Shown: in pieces, positions 17,180 through 24,320 of the stretch
How positions within the stretch are numbered: the first letter of the stretch is position 1
Layout of the letters: the number at the start of each line of letters is the position of its first letter
Translations under genes and position numbers: made by a program
Assembly: GCA_965276635.1 (NCBI GenBank)
Contig: CBDIBC010000003.1
Span: forward strand, 1-64,000
DNA: 64,000 bases
Source: CBDIBC01 sp965276635
GTDB lineage: Bacteria > Actinomycetota > Acidimicrobiia > Acidimicrobiales > Palsa-688
Reading direction: 5' to 3'
The notes under the pieces: model-generated
Database searches by the model: none
What the model was told of the DNA's origin: nothing
The model's input: the letters and a program-made list of their open reading frames with translations, nothing else

Positions 17180-19116
17180 GCCGGGACGCCCCCGACGTCG
17201 ATGGCGGCCAGCGACTGGGCGACGCGGCGACCCTCGAGCACGGCCTCGTACGCCGTACGCGGCGCGACCGCGTCACCGGCTCGGGGCAGTCGTTCGCCTG
17301 TTCGCCGCCACAGCTCGTCGTCGGGCAGCCGGGCGCCGCAGTCCACCACCGCCGCGGTCGGGATGGTGCGGGTGACGGCCGAGAAGCGGTCGCGCACCTC
17401 GATGCCCTCCGCGGTCACCGACAGCAGGTCGGCGCGCCGCTCGAGGGTGACACCGGCCTGCTGCAGGCGGACGTTGGCGGGGGCCAGGTCGCCACTGCGG
17501 GACAGGAGCGTGCCGACGAGGATGTCGGGGGTGACGAGGACGACCGATCGGCCCTCGGCGGCCAGGCGTTCGGCGACCGACACCGCGATCGGCCCCCCGA
17601 TGGGATCCCACACCGCGACCGCCCCGTCGGGCACCGCCGCCCCCGACAGCAGCGCCACCGCGTCGAGGGCCATGGCGTCCCGGTCCACCGCGTACGGGCG
17701 CGGGCCGGGGCGTGAGCCAGTGCACAGCACGGTCGGCCCGGCGTGCTCGGCGATCTCTGCCGGCCCCACGGTAACGCCGCACTCGACGGCCACCCCCAAC
17801 GTGGCGCACTCCCGTTCGAGCCAGTCGGCCAGACGGCCGAGGCGGGCCCGTCCGGCGCCGGCCGCGGCCACCCGCAGCATCCCGCCCGCCGAGGCGGCCC
17901 GATCCACGACCCGGACCCGATGCCCGGCGAGGGCGGCGACCCGCGCGCACTCCAGTCCGGCCACCCCGGCGCCGATCACCAGGAGCGACAACCTCGACGG
18001 GTGCGTGGCCCGGAAGACCGGCTCGTCCTCGGTCTCGTGGCCGGCGGACGGCTCGCTCACACAGGTCACGATGGGGTTGCGGTTGTCGCGAACCTGGCAG
18101 GTCTGGTTGCAGAGGATGCACGGCCGGATGCGCCCGACGTCGTCGGCGGCCAGCTTGGCCACCAGGTCGGGCTCGGCGATCTGGGCGCGGCTCATCTCCA
18201 CCGCGTCGGCCGCACCCGACTCCACGGCGTACGCGGCCTGGTCGACGTCCACCATGGATCCCTGCACGATCACCGCGGCCTGACCGGCTACGGCGGCGCG
18301 CACCGCCCGCGCCAGCTCGATGTTGAACCCGGGTTCGGCGTGGGTGTCGGGCCTGGTGGCGGCGGCCGAGTAGATGGAGCCGCGCAGGACGGTCAGATAG
18401 TCGGCCGACGGCGCCAGCCGGAGGGCCAGCTCGGCCCCCGCGGCGGGGGTGAGGCCGGCCCAGGGCGCCAGCTCGTCGCAGGACAGGCGCACGCCGACGA
18501 CGTGATCGCGGCCGATCCCCTCGCGCACCGCGGCCAGCACGTCGAGGATCAGTCGGGCCCGGTCCTCGCCGTAGGCATCGCCGCGCTGGTTCGTCAGGCC
18601 CGAGGCGAACTGGCGGAGCAGGCTGTGCTGCCCGGCGTTGATCTCGATCCCGTCCAGCCCGGCGTCGATCGCCGTCGCGGCCGCGTCGGCGAAGCCGCCG
18701 ACCACCGCGTCGATGTCGGCCTGCTCCATCCATTTCGGGACCTCGCGCGTGGTCACGTCCGGCACCCGGGAGGGGCCCCACGTCGGGGACTGGCTGTAGG
18801 CGGACGACCCCTGACCGCCGGCGTGGCCGAGGGCGGCCAGCACCAGCGGGCCGTGGGGCCGGCATGCGGCGGCCACCGCCGCCCACCCCGGCGCGCACTC
18901 GGCGGCGAGCGGGGCCCGTTCGTAGGGCCAGTCCGATGGGTGGACCGACGCCTCCTCGGTGACGATCACGCCTGCGCCGCCCGCGGCCCGGCGCTGGTAG
19001 TAGGCCACGTGGCGTTCGGAGATGGTGCGACCCCATCCCAGGTTGGTCTCGTGCGGTCCGAACACCACCCGGTTGGGAGCCTGGCGAGGCCCGAGGTGGA
19101 GCGGCTGGAGCAGCAC
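17176..19116 (-). CDS. mycofactocin-associated FadH/OYE-family oxidoreductase (second copy)
   Basis: This paralogue of the preceding gene has about 646 residues. It has the OYE barrel with RVVFGPHETNLGWG, IVTEEASVHPSDWPYE and LDGIEINAGQHSLLRQFASG, then the cluster motif CILCNQTCQVRDN with a fourth Cys in PIVTC, then a dinucleotide domain with LLVIGAGVAGLECARVAALA. The two copies are clearly diverged and probably not redundant. GTG at 19116 is the best start, about 10 bp after the mftC stop; no ATG is available nearby. A CTG overlapping the mftC stop cannot be excluded. Confidence 0.85.
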   Translation of the reverse strand: MLLQPLHLGPRQAPNRVVFGPHETNLGWGRTISERHVAYYQRRAAGGAGVIVTEEASVHPSDWPYERAPLAAECAPGWAAVAAACRPHGPLVLAALGHAGGQGSSAYSQSPTWGPSRVPDVTTREVPKWMEQADIDAVVGGFADAAATAIDAGLDGIEINAGQHSLLRQFASGLTNQRGDAYGEDRARLILDVLAAVREGIGRDHVVGVRLSCDELAPWAGLTPAAGAELALRLAPSADYLTVLRGSIYSAAATRPDTHAEPGFNIELARAVRAAVAGQAAVIVQGSMVDVDQAAYAVESGAADAVEMSRAQIAEPDLVAKLAADDVGRIRPCILCNQTCQVRDNRNPIVTCVSEPSAGHETEDEPVFRATHPSRLSLLVIGAGVAGLECARVAALAGHRVRVVDRAASAGGMLRVAAAGAGRARLGRLADWLERECATLGVAVECGVTVGPAEIAEHAGPTVLCTGSRPGPRPYAVDRDAMALDAVALLSGAAVPDGAVAVWDPIGGPIAVSVAERLAAEGRSVVLVTPDILVGTLLSRSGDLAPANVRLQQAGVTLERRADLLSVTAEGIEVRDRFSAVTRTIPTAAVVDCGARLPDDELWRRTGERLPRAGDAVAPRTAYEAVLEGRRVAQSLAAIDVGGVPA

Positions 19117-19124
19117 GACCCGGG

Positions 19125-20237
19125 TCAGCTCCGGCGGCCGAGGAGGCGCACCGGGGTGCTGTGACCCGGTCCGGGCGACGGCGCAGTACCGGCGGCCACC
19201 GACGCCAACGCCATCTCCCCGTGGCCGTAGACACACTCCGGGTCCGGGCCGTCGAGGGGCAGGCCGGTGAAGAACTTGGCTGCCATGCAGCCACCCTGGC
19301 AGGCGTCGTAGGACCCGCACGACGCGCAAGCGCCGGCCGCGGTGGGTCGGCGCAGCTCGCGGAACAGGTCCGACTCTCGCCAGACATGGGCGAAGCCGCC
19401 AGGTTCGCGGACGCTGCCCGCCTTGAACTCGTCGTGCAGCACGAACGGGCAGGCGTACACGTCGCCGACGGGATCGATCAGGCACACCACCCGGCCGGCG
19501 CCGCACAGGTTCAGCCCCTCCAGGGGTTCGCCGAGAGCGGACAGGTGGAAGAACGAGTCACCGGTCAGCACCCCCGGTCGGTCGAGCAGCCAGTGGTAGA
19601 GGTCGACCTGCTGCGCTGGCGACGGGTGCAGCTGGTGCCAGCTGTCGGCTCCCCGGCCGGACGGCCGCAGCCGGGTCAGACGCAGCTGAGCGCCGTAGTG
19701 GTCGGCCAGCGCCGCGAAGTCGTCGAGCTGGCCGACGTTCTGGCGAGTGATGACCACGCTTATCTTGAACGGGCCGAAGTCGGCGGCGGCCAGGTGGTCC
19801 ATGGCTCGGCGGGCGGCGACGAAGGAGCCGGCGCCGCGCACTGCGTCGTTGGTGGCCTCGTCGGCGCCGTCGACCGAGATCTGCACGTCGACGTAGTCGG
19901 TCCCGGCCAGCCGCTCGGCCCGAGCGGCGTTGATCGTGCTGCCGTTGGTGGAGAACTTCACCCCCACCCCGCGCTCGACCGAGTAGTCGACCACGTCGTA
20001 GAAGTCCGAGCGGATGGTCGGCTCACCCCCGCCGATGTTGACGTAGAACACCTGCATGTCGGCCAGCTGGTCGACGACCCCCATCACCTCGGCCGTGCCC
20101 AGCTCGTGCGGGTCACGGCGACCCGACGACGACAGGCAGTGGATGCAGGCCAGGTTGCAGCCGTAGGTCAGCTCCCACGTCAGGCAGATGGGGGCGTTCA
20201 GGCCGCCCTTCAGCTCCGTCGTCAGCTCAGTGGTCAT
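19125..20237 (-). CDS. mftC: mycofactocin radical SAM maturase MftC
   Basis: MftC oxidatively decarboxylates and cyclises the C-terminal Val-Tyr of MftA using S-adenosylmethionine and iron-sulfur clusters. The 370-residue protein has the radical SAM motif CNLACIHC, the SAM-contact segment VNIGGGEPTIRSDFYDVVDY, and a C-terminal SPASM domain with CGAGRVVCLIDPVGDVYACP and CASCGSYDACQGGCMA. ATG at 20237 lies 11 nt inside the end of mftB, so the two are translationally coupled. The short Pro-rich C-terminal tail after EMALAS appears dispensable. Confidence 0.96.
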   Translation of the reverse strand: MTTELTTELKGGLNAPICLTWELTYGCNLACIHCLSSSGRRDPHELGTAEVMGVVDQLADMQVFYVNIGGGEPTIRSDFYDVVDYSVERGVGVKFSTNGSTINAARAERLAGTDYVDVQISVDGADEATNDAVRGAGSFVAARRAMDHLAAADFGPFKISVVITRQNVGQLDDFAALADHYGAQLRLTRLRPSGRGADSWHQLHPSPAQQVDLYHWLLDRPGVLTGDSFFHLSALGEPLEGLNLCGAGRVVCLIDPVGDVYACPFVLHDEFKAGSVREPGGFAHVWRESDLFRELRRPTAAGACASCGSYDACQGGCMAAKFFTGLPLDGPDPECVYGHGEMALASVAAGTAPSPGPGHSTPVRLLGRRS

Positions 20238-20556
20238 CGGGCACCTCGTCGGGGGGTGACGCGCCATGCGGCGCCTCGGGTCGGATGAAGGAGGACGTCG
20301 CCAGGTCGGCCAGGGCGCGCCGGTAGCGGTGGTGCTGGGCCTCGGGGACGAGGGCGGCCAGGGCGTCGTCCACCGATGGGTATTCGCCCAGGTGGCGCAC
20401 GACCTCGGCGAGCAGGGGAGCACGCAGGAACGTCAGTCGGCGGCTCCCGTAGTGGTAGGCCAGCGCCCCGAACGGCTCGGGGCGCAGGGCCACGTCGGGG
20501 TCGAGGCGGTACCGGCCGGTGAGCGGCGCCATCCCCGGGTCGGGCGGCGACACCAT
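20227..20556 (-). CDS. mftB: mycofactocin precursor-binding chaperone MftB
   Basis: MftB is the RiPP recognition element that binds the MftA leader and presents it to MftC. At 109 residues it has the MftB pattern: YRLDPDVALRPEPFGALAYH, then YGSRRLTFLRAPLLAEVVRH, a PqqD-like core. The ATG at 20556 is supported by AAGGAG 9 nt upstream, one of the few canonical Shine-Dalgarno sequences in the window. That may ensure strong translation behind the repeat-rich spacer that separates it from mftA. Confidence 0.93.
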   Translation of the reverse strand: MVSPPDPGMAPLTGRYRLDPDVALRPEPFGALAYHYGSRRLTFLRAPLLAEVVRHLGEYPSVDDALAALVPEAQHHRYRRALADLATSSFIRPEAPHGASPPDEVPDDH

Positions 20557-20564
20557 GGTCAGGG

Positions 20565-20570
20565 GCTCCT
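20565..20570 (-). promoter_or_regulatory. Shine-Dalgarno sequence of mftB (AAGGAG)
   Basis: On the minus strand AAGGAG lies 9 nt before the mftB ATG. Nearly all neighbouring genes start by stop-start overlap or leaderless transcription, so this internal site stands out. It gives mftB its own ribosome entry after the mftA-mftB spacer. Confidence 0.6.
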
Positions 20571-20601
20571 TCGTCGGGGGCTCGGTTTCGTCGGGGGCTT
20601 C

Positions 20602-20662
20602 GGCGGTCGGGGGATCGGCGGTCGGGGGATCGGCGGTCCGGGGGATCGGCGGTCCGGGGATC
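20602..20662 (-). repeat. four tandem 15-16 bp repeats between mftA and mftB
   Basis: On the plus strand the unit GGCGGTCGGGGGATC occurs four times in a row (two exact copies, two with GGCGGTCCGGGG). The last touches the mftA stop codon. Two further related units with TCGTCGGGGGCT follow toward mftB (20572-20600). The array fills most of the 105-bp spacer between the cofactor precursor gene and its binding partner. A role in transcript stability or in setting the mftA to mftB ratio is possible but not shown. Confidence 0.8.
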
Positions 20663-20790
20663 TAGTAGACGCCACACATGCCGTCGATGGAGATCTCCTC
20701 CACGAGCAGGTCGTCCTCGACCAGATCGTCGTCGGTCGGGATGCCGGCGACGTCCTCGTCGTCGGCGCGGTGCTTCTGTTCCGGGCTCAT
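20662..20790 (-). CDS. mftA: mycofactocin precursor peptide MftA
   Basis: This 42-residue ribosomal precursor supplies the C-terminal Val-Tyr that becomes the mycofactocin redox cofactor. The C-terminus reads EEISIDGMCGVY, an exact match to the conserved IDGMCGVY core; the preceding leader is very acidic (DDLVEDDLL), as is usual. ATG at 20790 lies 6 nt after a TATGAT -10-like hexamer, so the transcript is probably leaderless. It heads the minus-strand operon running to mftF at 7943. Confidence 0.97.
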   Translation of the reverse strand: MSPEQKHRADDEDVAGIPTDDDLVEDDLLVEEISIDGMCGVY

Positions 20791-20796
20791 ATCGGG

Positions 20797-20802
20797 ATCA
20801 TA
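20797..20802 (-). promoter_or_regulatory. -10-like element (TATGAT) of the mycofactocin operon
   Basis: TATGAT on the minus strand is 6 nt before the mftA ATG, close to the sigma-70 consensus TATAAT. No strong -35 box was seen. No TetR-type mftR regulator gene is adjacent, so control of this promoter is unknown. Confidence 0.55.
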
Positions 20803-20844
20803 GAGGCAGGGAAATGCCTGGCTCGAAGCCGGGTGGTCGACGAC

Positions 20845-20850
20845 TAGCGT
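20845..20850 (+). promoter_or_regulatory. -10-like element (TAGCGT) of the PH-domain gene pair
   Basis: TAGCGT lies 9 nt before the GTG at 20860 and is divergent from the mftA promoter. It supports GTG 20860 over the internal ATG at 20878 as start. Confidence 0.4.
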
Positions 20851-20859
20851 CGCAAGCGC

Positions 20860-21369
20860 GTGGCACGATCGGACGAGATGGCAGGGACGGGGCTGCGAGG
20901 GCCTGAGATGCGCTGGAGCACGCCGTCCGCCCGCCTGCGCACCCTCCGCCGTTGGGAGACGGCCGTCGTCGGCGCCGGCCTCCTGGTTGTCGGGGTCGTG
21001 ATCGCGTTGGCCGCCGGGTCACCACTGGCGGCAGGCGTCGTCGCTGTCGTCGTGGTCGTCGCCGCCGTGGTGGCCGACGGTTTCGTCGGTCGACGGGTAG
21101 GGGCCTGGGGCTTCGCCGAGCGCGATGAGGATCTGTTGGTCCGGCGGGGGGTGATGTTTCGTCGCCTGTCGGTCATCCCCTACGGCCGGATGCAGTACGT
21201 GGAGGTCACGGCGGGGCCGTTTGAGCGCAGCTTCGGGCTGGCCACCGTCCAGATGCACACGGCCGCGGCGGCCAGCGACGCCAGGATCCCCGGCCTGGAC
21301 GCCGACGCCGCCGCTCGCCTGCGCGACCAGCTGACGAACCTCGGGGAGAGCCAGGCGGCCGGGTTGTGA
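20860..21369 (+). CDS. bacterial PH-domain membrane protein (YdbS-like)
   Basis: This 169-residue protein has two closely spaced hydrophobic segments (about 35-75). These are followed by a bPH2 domain with WGFAERDEDLLVRRGVMFRR, LSVIPYGRMQYVEVTAGPFER and TVQMHTAAAASDARIPGLD, the classic YdbS/DUF304 pattern. Function is unknown; YdbS/YdbT pairs have been linked to membrane stress. It overlaps the next gene, its three-domain partner (GTGA). ATG at 20878 is an alternative start. Confidence 0.85.
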   Translation: MARSDEMAGTGLRGPEMRWSTPSARLRTLRRWETAVVGAGLLVVGVVIALAAGSPLAAGVVAVVVVVAAVVADGFVGRRVGAWGFAERDEDLLVRRGVMFRRLSVIPYGRMQYVEVTAGPFERSFGLATVQMHTAAAASDARIPGLDADAAARLRDQLTNLGESQAAGL

Positions 21370-22814
21370 GCATGCGACCGCCGGGCGGGCCGCCAGTCGG
21401 CAGCCCTGACTGGCCGCCGCCGGCCGGGTCCGATCGGGCGCCCCCGTCCCCCCGGCCCGACCAGATGGTCCCGGGGACCACGGCGGACCGGTTGCCGCCC
21501 GGGCCGGTGCTGAGCCAGGAATGGCACCGGCTCCACCCGCTCTCCCCGGTGGTCCGCGCCGGGCGAGGCGTCCTGGCCATCGTGGTGTTCCTCCTCTTCT
21601 CCCTCCTGGGCGGGAAGGGGCAGTCCTCCGACGAGCTGGTCCGCCTGGCCGTCATCGTGGTGGTGCTGGTCATCGGGATCGTGAGCTGGTACGTCACCCG
21701 GTGGCGGGTCGAGGGGGGAGTGCTGCGGATCGACAGCGGCTTGCTGCGCCGCACCTCCCAACGGCTCCCGCTCAGCCAGGTGCAGGCCATCGACATCGTG
21801 CGCCCCGGGCTGGCGCGCGTGCTGGGCCTGTCGGAGCTGCGGCTGCGGATGGCGGGATCGACCCAGCGCGCCGCCGGCCGGCTCTCCTACCTGAACGTCA
21901 CCCATGCCGAGGAGTTGCGGGCCCGGCTGTTGGCCGCCGCCCACGGCCTCGACGAGGCCGAGCCGCCGCCGCCCGAGCAGCAGTTGCTCACCGTGGCGAC
22001 CGGACGGCTGGTGGTGTCGCTCCTCATCAGCGGGCCCGGGCTGATCCTGGAGCTCCTGATCGTGGCGCTCGTCGTGCTCGCTGCCGTCCAGCCGTCGGCG
22101 GTGGTGGGCGCCTTGAGTGGCAGCCTGGCCGGCCTCGTTGCCCTGGTCGGTCCGTTCTGGGCCCGCTTCAACGGCCAGTACCACCAGACGGTCGCCGCCG
22201 CCCCCGATGGGCTGCGGGTGCGCGCCGGGCTGGTGGAGACCTCGGCCGAGACCATCCCGCGCGGGCGCGTCCAGGCGCTGCGCCTGGTCGAGCCGTTGGT
22301 GTGGCGGCGCCTCGGATGGTGCCGCCTGGAGGCCGACGTCGCCGGCCGGGCTACGTCCGGCCACCAGAACCGAGCGGCCAGGAAGGCCGGTCGGGTGCTG
22401 CTCCCTGTCGGGACCAGGGCGGAAGCCCAGATGCTGGTCGACCGGGTGATGCCCGGGGTTCCGATCACGGCCGACCCGGCGCCGAGGCGGGCGCGTTGGA
22501 AGTCCCCGTTGCGCTACCGGCAGCTGTCGTGGGGCGTCACCGACGACTTCGGGCTGACCACCAGCGGCCGGTTCCGCCACGTGGCCGATTGGATGCCGCT
22601 GTCGAAGGTGCAGAGCATCCGCCGGGTCGAAGGTCCGCTCCAGCGGCGGCTGCGGCTGGCGAGCATCCACCTCGACACCGCCGCCCGCAGCGTCCATGCC
22701 GTGATCCGCGACCGCGACCGGGTGGAGGTCGATCGCCTGATGGTGGAGCTCCCCGAGCGCTGCCGCCGGTCCCGGGAGGCCGACGGCCGTCCTCGGGTCG
22801 ACCCGCAACCGTGA
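21366..22814 (+). CDS. multi-PH-domain membrane protein (YdbT-like)
   Basis: This 482-residue partner of the preceding gene has a Pro-rich N-terminus (about 1-45), then repeated units of paired membrane helices followed by bPH2 domains. The recurring motif is seen three times: RTSQRLPLSQVQAIDIVRPG, VETSAETIPRGRVQALRLVE and GRFRHVADWMPLSKVQSIRR. This matches YdbT-type proteins. No enzymatic motif is present. The GTG start overlaps the upstream stop, so both are co-translated and probably act together in the membrane. Confidence 0.85.
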   Translation: MSMRPPGGPPVGSPDWPPPAGSDRAPPSPRPDQMVPGTTADRLPPGPVLSQEWHRLHPLSPVVRAGRGVLAIVVFLLFSLLGGKGQSSDELVRLAVIVVVLVIGIVSWYVTRWRVEGGVLRIDSGLLRRTSQRLPLSQVQAIDIVRPGLARVLGLSELRLRMAGSTQRAAGRLSYLNVTHAEELRARLLAAAHGLDEAEPPPPEQQLLTVATGRLVVSLLISGPGLILELLIVALVVLAAVQPSAVVGALSGSLAGLVALVGPFWARFNGQYHQTVAAAPDGLRVRAGLVETSAETIPRGRVQALRLVEPLVWRRLGWCRLEADVAGRATSGHQNRAARKAGRVLLPVGTRAEAQMLVDRVMPGVPITADPAPRRARWKSPLRYRQLSWGVTDDFGLTTSGRFRHVADWMPLSKVQSIRRVEGPLQRRLRLASIHLDTAARSVHAVIRDRDRVEVDRLMVELPERCRRSREADGRPRVDPQP

Positions 22815-22867
22815 GCCGGGGCACTGCGGACGCGCCCCGAGCCGGCCGGTGAACGGTGCCGGGTCAG

Positions 22868-22890
22868 TAGTCTGAGGGTTTCCGAGGAGG
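22868..22890 (+). promoter_or_regulatory. lpdA promoter -10 (TAGTCT) and GAGGAGG ribosome binding site
   Basis: TAGTCT (22868-22873) is followed by GAGGAGG (22884-22890). Unlike most genes here, lpdA thus appears to have a short 5' leader with a ribosome binding site. The site abuts the only in-frame GTG at 22890, so the exact start remains ambiguous. Confidence 0.4.
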
Positions 22891-24320
22891 TGGTCCCGAC
22901 GGCTGAGCAGCCCGAGGTGCACGAGTTCGACGTGGTCGTGATCGGTGGCGGTCCGGCCGGATATGCGGCCGCCCTGCACGGCGGGCTGGCCGGGCTGAAC
23001 ATCGCCGTGGTCGAGAAGGAGAAGGTCGGCGGGACCTGCCTGCACCGGGGCTGCATTCCGGCCAAGGAGTTCCTGGAGACGGCGACGGTCTACCGGACCG
23101 TGAACGGCGCCAAGGAGTTCGGCATCACCGTCGAGCCGCCCCAGCTGGAGTTCGCCCAGAGCCAGGCCCGCAAGCAGAAGGTGGTGGAGCAGCTCTGGAA
23201 GGGCCTGCAGGGCCTGCTGAAGCGGCGCAAGGTCACCACCTTCCCCGGGATCGGTAGCCTCGGCGCTGATCACGTGGTGCGCGTGGCCCACGACGGCGGG
23301 GTGACCGAGCTGCACGGCACTCACGTGATCCTGGCGGCGGGCTCCGTGCCGCGGACCATCCCCGGGTTCGATGTCGACGGGTCGTTGGTCCTCACCTCCG
23401 ACGAGGTGCTCGATCTCGAGCACCTGCCGAGCTCGACAGTGGTGATCGGTGGCGGCGCCATCGGCTGCGAGTTCGCGTCCATGCTCTCCGACCTGGGTGC
23501 GCAGGTGACGATCCTCGAGGCCTTGCCGAAGATCTTGCCCGGTTGCGACAAGGATGTGACCGACGTGGTGCTGCGCTCGTTCAAGAAGCGCGGCATCGAG
23601 GTGCGCACCGGCGTCGCCGTGACCGGGCACACGCCGAGCGACGACGGGTCGACGACGATCGTTGCCTTCGGAGACGGTGAGCAGATCACCGTCGACGCGG
23701 TCGTCGTATCCGTGGGCCGGCGCCCACTGAGCGACGGCCTCGGGCTGGACGGCACCGGTGTGACCGTCGACGAGCGCGGCTTCGTCGTCGTCGACGAGTA
23801 CTGCCGGACGGGCGAGGAGGGGGTCTACGCGGCGGGCGACCTGATCGCCACGCCGGCCCTGGCCCACGTGGGCTTCGCCGAGGGCATGCTCATCATCGAC
23901 CAGATCCTGGGTGACCAGGTGGTGCCAGTCGACCACGGGAAGGTGCCGTGGTGCATCTACTGCCATCCCGAGGTGGCCTTCGCCGGGATGTCGGAGGATG
24001 CGGCCAAAGAAGCGGGGTTCGAGGTCGTCGCCAAGAAGGATCCCTTTGGCGGGAACGGCCGCGCCATGATCGTCGGTGAGACCGAGGGCATGGTCAAGGT
24101 GATCTGCGAGAAGACGGCCGACGGGCGGGCCGGCCGCATCCTCGGCGTCCACATGGTCGGGCCCTGGGTGACCGAGCAGTTGGGCCAGGGATACCTGGCG
24201 GTCAACTGGGAGGCCACGCCCGACGAGGTCGCCCACTACGTCCAGCCCCATCCCACGCTGTCTGAGACCTTCGGCGAGACCGTCCTCGCCCTGACCGGAA
24301 GAGGCCTGCACGTTGGCTGA
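22890..24320 (+). CDS. lpdA: dihydrolipoyl dehydrogenase (E3)
   Basis: This flavoprotein reoxidises the dihydrolipoyl groups of 2-oxoacid dehydrogenases and the glycine cleavage system with NAD. The 476-residue protein has an FAD motif VVVIGGGPAGYAAALHGGLAG, redox disulfide GGTCLHRGCIPAKEFL, NAD motif VVIGGGAIGCEFASMLSDLG, VYAAGDLI, and the dimer-interface active site HYVQPHPTLSETF with the catalytic His-Glu. It overlaps the E2 gene. GTG at 22890 is the only start codon before the conserved region except GTG 22917, which would also leave the fold intact. Confidence 0.96.
   Translation: MVPTAEQPEVHEFDVVVIGGGPAGYAAALHGGLAGLNIAVVEKEKVGGTCLHRGCIPAKEFLETATVYRTVNGAKEFGITVEPPQLEFAQSQARKQKVVEQLWKGLQGLLKRRKVTTFPGIGSLGADHVVRVAHDGGVTELHGTHVILAAGSVPRTIPGFDVDGSLVLTSDEVLDLEHLPSSTVVIGGGAIGCEFASMLSDLGAQVTILEALPKILPGCDKDVTDVVLRSFKKRGIEVRTGVAVTGHTPSDDGSTTIVAFGDGEQITVDAVVVSVGRRPLSDGLGLDGTGVTVDERGFVVVDEYCRTGEEGVYAAGDLIATPALAHVGFAEGMLIIDQILGDQVVPVDHGKVPWCIYCHPEVAFAGMSEDAAKEAGFEVVAKKDPFGGNGRAMIVGETEGMVKVICEKTADGRAGRILGVHMVGPWVTEQLGQGYLAVNWEATPDEVAHYVQPHPTLSETFGETVLALTGRGLHVG

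Noticed and set aside
20602..20662. The mftA-mftB repeats as a CRISPR array or a coding low-complexity region.
   Set aside because: The units are 15-16 bp without spacers and lie after the mftA stop codon and before an independent ribosome binding site.
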